A stretch of DNA of 64,000 bases from Solenopsis invicta (lineage: Eukaryota; Arthropoda; Insecta; Hymenoptera; Formicidae). The DNA lies in NCBI RefSeq assembly GCF_016802725.1, contig NC_052666.1:3127001-3191000 (forward strand), in the 5' to 3' direction. Within the stretch, counting starts at the first letter, position 1, and each line of letters begins with the position of its first letter. Positions 61,701 to 64,000 of the stretch are shown in pieces. A program made the translations under genes and the position numbers. The notes below the pieces were generated by a model. That model worked only from the letters and a program-made list of their open reading frames with translations. It was not told the origin of the DNA and did no database searches.

Positions 61701-64000
61701 ATATTGCGCAAATATATTGATAAAATAAAATATTATAAAAAATAATAAATTATTTACTTTCGATTTTATCACCTTTACCAGCCAAGTTGGGGTCAGTCAT
61801 GCGCTATGAATTTTTCGCGCCGACATAATTATTGAAATAATAGCAGTTAAGAATTGAAGTTTTTTTTAGGCGGGGTATAAGCGCGTGTAGCACGTACTGT
61901 ACCGGCGTACGCAATGCGAGAAATTTTGCTCGTACGCGAGTGACCCCACGTTGGCCAGTAAGGATTAAGACATCAAGCTTTAAAAATCTGTGAAAAAAAA
62001 TTATATATTTTTTTAACCCTTCTAAGTGTATGTACTCCTTTAATTTTTCAAGCTAATATATCTAGTTCGATTTCTGGTTTAATCTTCAAGCTTTTAATTT
62101 AGTTCTCCATTGTCATTTTTTTTTATCTTTATTTATCTTCACAATGCGTGTGATTTTTACAAGCGGTGTAACTCGCTCTCTCGATTTCTAGATTTCGGAA
62201 TTGTGCTGGGATGCCGATTGTACGTAAAGGAGGTTACGCGGGAGAATATCGGAGTGAAAACTGGGGACGTGTTAACCCGAATAGGCAGCGTCGCCGCTGA
62301 CAATATGAGTCTGAAGGAAGCTAGAAAGCTGATGGACCAGTGCAAAGACAGACTCTCGATCGTAATTACGCGGGATTCGTACTGCCACGTGCATCAGCAA
62401 GGTAAAGGGGATAGCGGTGAATACCTGTCGGGTGCGAGTTACAGTAGTCAGAACTTATACGTTCCGCCACCCACGAGGCAGCCCTTGGAGGACAAGAGTA
62501 ACCTCGTGCCGAGGGGTCGTTCGCGGGGTCCGCTGATGGATGTGTCTCTCAGCCAGCTGGATCTACCAGCGACGCCCACTGTAGATCCACCCAGACCACC
62601 TCCGCCGAGACCGGAAGGTATGCGTATTTCGATTGCTTTACATTCGAATAGAGAATAAAGTTTTAATAAGGGCCCATACAATGCAAAAAGATTGCAGCAA
62701 CGTTGCAGAAGTATTTCATTGCAGGACGCAAACATGTTGCAAAATGTTACTGTAAATATAGTTGCAATATTGCAGCAATGGTAAAATATTTGCCTTTAGA
62801 AATACTGCAATGCAATGTTGCAATATCTGTACCTTGGTGCTAAAAGAACCAATGTTCAAAATTGCCAAATTCGAGTTATACAGGGTGTGCAAAAAAAGTG
62901 TGGAAACCCCTAAATATTTCCGTTCCCTTGCATTTCACAAGAAAATGTTTCAGACAAAAGTTGTAGTGTTTCGAAAGATCTATTTCCTGATTTTATCAGT
63001 TTGACCTTGGATGACGTCGCCAAGGTCAGATCGAAATCACATTAATTTTTTTAAATGGAACACCCTATTTTTGATTCCAGAATCTAATAGCTGATGTCAA
63101 GACCTTTCCAAAATACTGTAAGAAAGTTTTATTTTCGTTGAGTACTTTCCGAGTTGTGAGGCTTGAAAGCTACGGTGTAGTGTAACTTTCAAGCGTCATA
63201 ACTCGGAAAGTCTTTAACGAAAATAAACTTATTTATAGTGTTTTGGAAAGCTCTCGAAATCGACTACAAGAACATGCAATAAAAAATATAGAATGTTAGA
63301 GAAGTACTGATACCCTTTAATTAGGGACCTTCCGATACTTTAATATTGTATCTTTTATTGCATATTCTTGTAGCTTATTTCGAGACTTTTCCAAAACACT
63401 ACAAAAAAATGTATTTTTGTTAAGTACAAACCTATTTTGAAAATGTTCAAAATTTTCAAAGATCAAATTCTTATCTTATGTGAAAAGACTGGAGAACTTC
63501 CTTAAATTTGAAGAAATACAGATGTACATACATATTACCAATCTCAAGTTTATTTTTTTGATCGAAAATTTCACTGAATATCTTCAATCTCTCTTTTTCT
63601 TTTAAACTTTTAATGTTGTTTTGATAATGTAGTACATAATATCTTAAATTAGGATTTTTTCTGTAATATTTGTTCTACTTAAAATTGCTTAAATAAATAA
63701 AATATTTCCAAAATGACGCAATTATTATAATAATAACGCAAATATTATAATAAGAATTATTTTCTTTTTTTTATCAAGGATGAAATCCGGCCAAGTTTCA
63801 TTCACTTTTTTTTTTTATAGATTATTATAGTACGCGTAGACAATTGTATGATGAAGATTCGGTCTCGCCTCGGACGAAACAGCCCATGTAAGTCAACAAA
63901 ATTTTATTCAGTTTCTTTACTATCAGTTAATACGTAACGTTTATTTTAATATTATTTGTGTACAGGCCGGATCCCCGATTTATTACATTCCAAAAGGAAG
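51285..64000 (+). CDS. pyd: polychaetoid / ZO-1 homologue, 5' part (continues past window)
   Basis: A membrane-associated guanylate kinase scaffold of adherens/septate junctions that links transmembrane adhesion proteins to actin; ZO-1/TJP1 is the vertebrate homologue. Exons 51285-51593, 57058-57227, 58033-58235, 62192-62617, 63821-63887 and 63966 onward join in frame with phases 0, 2, 1, 1, 2. They encode about 403 residues: a Gly-rich head (1-103), PDZ1 (about 109-199, VPGYGFGIAVSGGRDNPHF and VNDRIISANG), PDZ2 (from about 228, FGIVLGCRLYVKEV and MSLKEARKLMD), a linker ending PPRPPPPRPE, and the PDZ3 start DPRFITFQKE. PDZ3, SH3, GUK and ZU5 domains should lie beyond 64000. PDZ1 is the most conserved part and makes the assignment firm. 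Confidence 0.95.
51308..51480 (+). repeat. (GGC/GGT)n coding trinucleotide repeat
   Basis: Imperfect GGC/GGT repeat encoding Gly with occasional AGC/AGT Ser. The minus strand reads as poly-Pro or poly-Ala, which is an artefact. Confidence 0.92.
51980..53340. repeat. Degenerate tandem repeat in pyd intron, period about 710 bp
   Basis: GAGATTAATGATCTTTAGTG with AAAATGTATCTTA at about 52375 recurs as AAGATTAATGCGCTCTTTGG with AAAATGTTTCTTA near 53085, and in worse shape near 51985. The AT-rich text that follows (TTTTAGAATTTTT, GAAAATCTA, CTTTTTTATTCTATAATTTT) repeats in the same order. A (TA)n tract lies at 52565-52605. Confidence 0.6.
53430..53572. repeat. Foldback, about 38-bp arms
   Basis: ACAAATAAAATCGATTATTA at about 53431 onward is the reverse complement of the segment ending near 53570, with pairing through TTAACAACAATATTCAA and only a few differences. 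The loop is about 65 bp. Confidence 0.8.
54050..54291. repeat. Foldback MITE, copy 2 of 2
   Basis: Same element as 50052-50295 with about 10-15 percent divergence, including TTAAACAGACATAATTTGC and its inverted partner. Both copies lie within 4 kb, one on each side of the Gly-rich pyd exon. Confidence 0.9.
54400..55200. other. Moderate-GC intronic DNA
   Basis: Less AT-rich than its surroundings, with several CpG clusters. No splice-bounded exon was found. It could hold an enhancer or another 5' exon of pyd, but the sequence alone does not show it. Confidence 0.25.
55353..55480 (-). mobile_element. LINE 3' tail with (AATC)n
   Basis: On the minus strand the sequence ends GGGCTGGGGCCTTAGAATTT, CAATAAATGCTTAATC and then (AATC)n at 55353-55413. 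A polyadenylation-like AATAAA followed by a short-unit tail is the signature of a 5'-truncated non-LTR retrotransposon. How far the body extends beyond 55480 is unclear. Confidence 0.55.
55649..55750. repeat. (GATA)n and (GA)n microsatellite
   Basis: GATA repeats at 55649-55716 pass directly into GA repeats to 55750. Confidence 0.95.
55800..56168. mobile_element. Short inverted-repeat element with CTCAAGCATGGG ends
   Basis: CTCAAGCATGGGCGCG at the left is mirrored by CGCACCCATGCTTGAG at the right. Between them, CTCACTTTT-type motifs recur about six times in one orientation. No target duplication was found. It is probably a MITE in the pyd intron. Confidence 0.7.
57058..57227 (+). CDS. pyd: pyd exon: first half of PDZ1
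   Basis: Acceptor TTTTATTTTAG, donor ACA before GTATGT. Encodes TGDRGWEIHHVTV through the carboxylate-binding loop GYGFGIAVSGG to SDVLKAGPAEGKL, the most conserved ZO-1 signature. Confidence 0.95.
58033..58235 (+). CDS. pyd: pyd exon: second half of PDZ1 and linker
   Basis: Acceptor TTGTTTACAG, donor G before GTACGT. Encodes VNDRIISANGISLEGADYG and VLRDSGSTVLLVVKRR, completing PDZ1, then a Ser/Asn-rich linker ending RNNKKD. Confidence 0.95.
58890..59985. mobile_element. Long inverted repeat with hammerhead-like arms
   Basis: Arms of about 160 bp (58890-59060 and 59815-59985) are reverse complements at roughly 85-90 percent. The outer part, read inward from the right end's plus strand, has CTGAGGATGA, a short loop, GTC and GAAACGTTCG, a hammerhead-like core; the inner part is GGAAACGGTCGAGTCACCAA-like. 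The middle carries a minus-strand frame of 133 codons (59274-59675, with HRKSCVKLMNKYINENRERA) of unknown type. The arrangement recalls Penelope-like retroelement termini. Confidence 0.55.
61515..61964 (-). mobile_element. piggyBac-like TTAA element, copy 3, truncated
   Basis: The right end reads, in reverse, TCCTTACTGGCCAACGTGGG next to TTAA (61965-61968). The body matches copy 2 in inverted orientation up to about 61515 (TAGCGGATAAT, TTAATGAATTTTAATA, GAGAAATTTTGCTCG landmarks), then similarity stops without a terminal repeat. This copy is truncated or rearranged. Confidence 0.8.
62192..62617 (+). CDS. pyd: pyd exon: PDZ2 and proline-rich linker
   Basis: Acceptor TTTCTAG, donor GGAAG before GTATGC. 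Encodes FGIVLGCRLYVKEVTREN, TGDVLTRIGSVAADNMSLKE and LSIVITRD (PDZ2, which mediates dimerisation in ZO proteins), then a linker with SQNLYVPPPTRQP and VDPPRPPPPRPE, a possible SH3/EVH1 ligand. Confidence 0.95.
62660..63460. repeat. Repeat cluster in pyd intron
   Basis: At 62680-62830 a TTGCAG/TGCAATATTGCAG motif recurs about eight times. From 62880 an ACAGGGTGTGCAAAAAAAG end starts a transposon-like segment. Two consecutive foldbacks follow: 63108-63245 (arms with CTTTCCGAGTTGTGAGGCTT) and 63238-63410 (arms with TTTTGGAAAGCTCTCGAAAT and CTACAAGAACATGCAATAAA). Confidence 0.7.
63821..63887 (+). CDS. pyd: pyd small exon in PDZ2-PDZ3 linker
   Basis: 67 nt with acceptor TTTTTTATAG and donor AT before GTAAGT. 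Encodes DYYSTRRQLYDEDSVSPRTK then QP and part of the next codon. Its small size and linker location make it a possible alternative (cassette) exon, but its length is not a multiple of 3, so skipping it would shift frame. Confidence 0.85.
63966..64000 (+). CDS. pyd: pyd exon: start of PDZ3 (cut by window)
   Basis: Acceptor TTGTGTACAG. Encodes MPDPRFITFQKE, the conserved entry to PDZ3 in ZO proteins; the exon continues past the window. Confidence 0.88.

Larger units (their letters stand above)
58236..62191. other. pyd intron with retroelement and TTAA element
   Basis: A 4-kb intron. It contains the long inverted repeat at 58890-59985 and TTAA element copy 3 near its 3' end. A minus-strand frame of 84 codons at 60966-61220 is less AT-rich than its surroundings but has no recognised domain. 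Confidence 0.6.

Overview
The window is nuclear DNA from an insect, most likely a hymenopteran such as an ant (order inferred, not proven). Spliceosomal introns with GT..AG ends, AT-rich intergenic DNA broken by CpG-rich islands, two recognisable insect genes and many DNA transposons all point that way. No prokaryotic operon, CRISPR array or phage is present.

Two host genes can be reconstructed exon by exon and are arranged head to head. On the minus strand, exons at 19665-19836, 13274-14153 and 12164-12635 join in frame (1524 nt, 507 aa) into a Tret1-like facilitated sugar/trehalose transporter with a 5.5 kb first intron. On the plus strand, exons at 51285-51593, 57058-57227, 58033-58235, 62192-62617, 63821-63887 and 63966 onward join in frame into the 5' part of polychaetoid (the ZO-1 homologue, a MAGUK junction scaffold): a glycine-rich start, PDZ1, PDZ2, a proline-rich linker and the first residues of PDZ3, where the window ends. 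A Met-starting exon at 30951-31127 has the same strand, the same splice phase and a consensus donor, and is a candidate alternative first exon. CpG-rich islands at about 29.2-33.5, 37.6-38.4, 39.9-40.4, 43.5-45.4, 47.6-48.3 and 50.7-51.7 kb are candidate promoters or 5' UTR exons.

The rest is mostly a transposon graveyard. From left to right: a mariner cut by the window edge (1-621); a decayed P-element/THAP9-type transposase in at least four pieces (1546-3817); a complete 1320-bp mariner (6767-8086) whose transposase has one stop codon and a Glu in place of the second catalytic Asp; several foldback elements; three copies of a piggyBac-like TTAA family (12838-13186, 40816-41693, about 61515-61964) plus a second TTAA family (46887-47284); hAT-type elements with 8-bp target duplications (33692-34430, 42702-43325, 49228-49704); an abundant AT-rich family with CAGTTGGAAAATTTGTG ends; and two truncated LINE 3' tails. 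A fragment of mitochondrial ND1 (NUMT) lies at about 48540-48683. Two places (39356-39382 and the arms of a long inverted repeat at 58890-59985) carry hammerhead-ribozyme-like cores of the kind known from Penelope-like retroelements.

No clearly new multigene system was found. The items most worth checking are the candidate alternative pyd first exon, the TTAA family with a doubled terminal repeat, the paired hammerhead-like inverted repeats and the nested hAT insertion.
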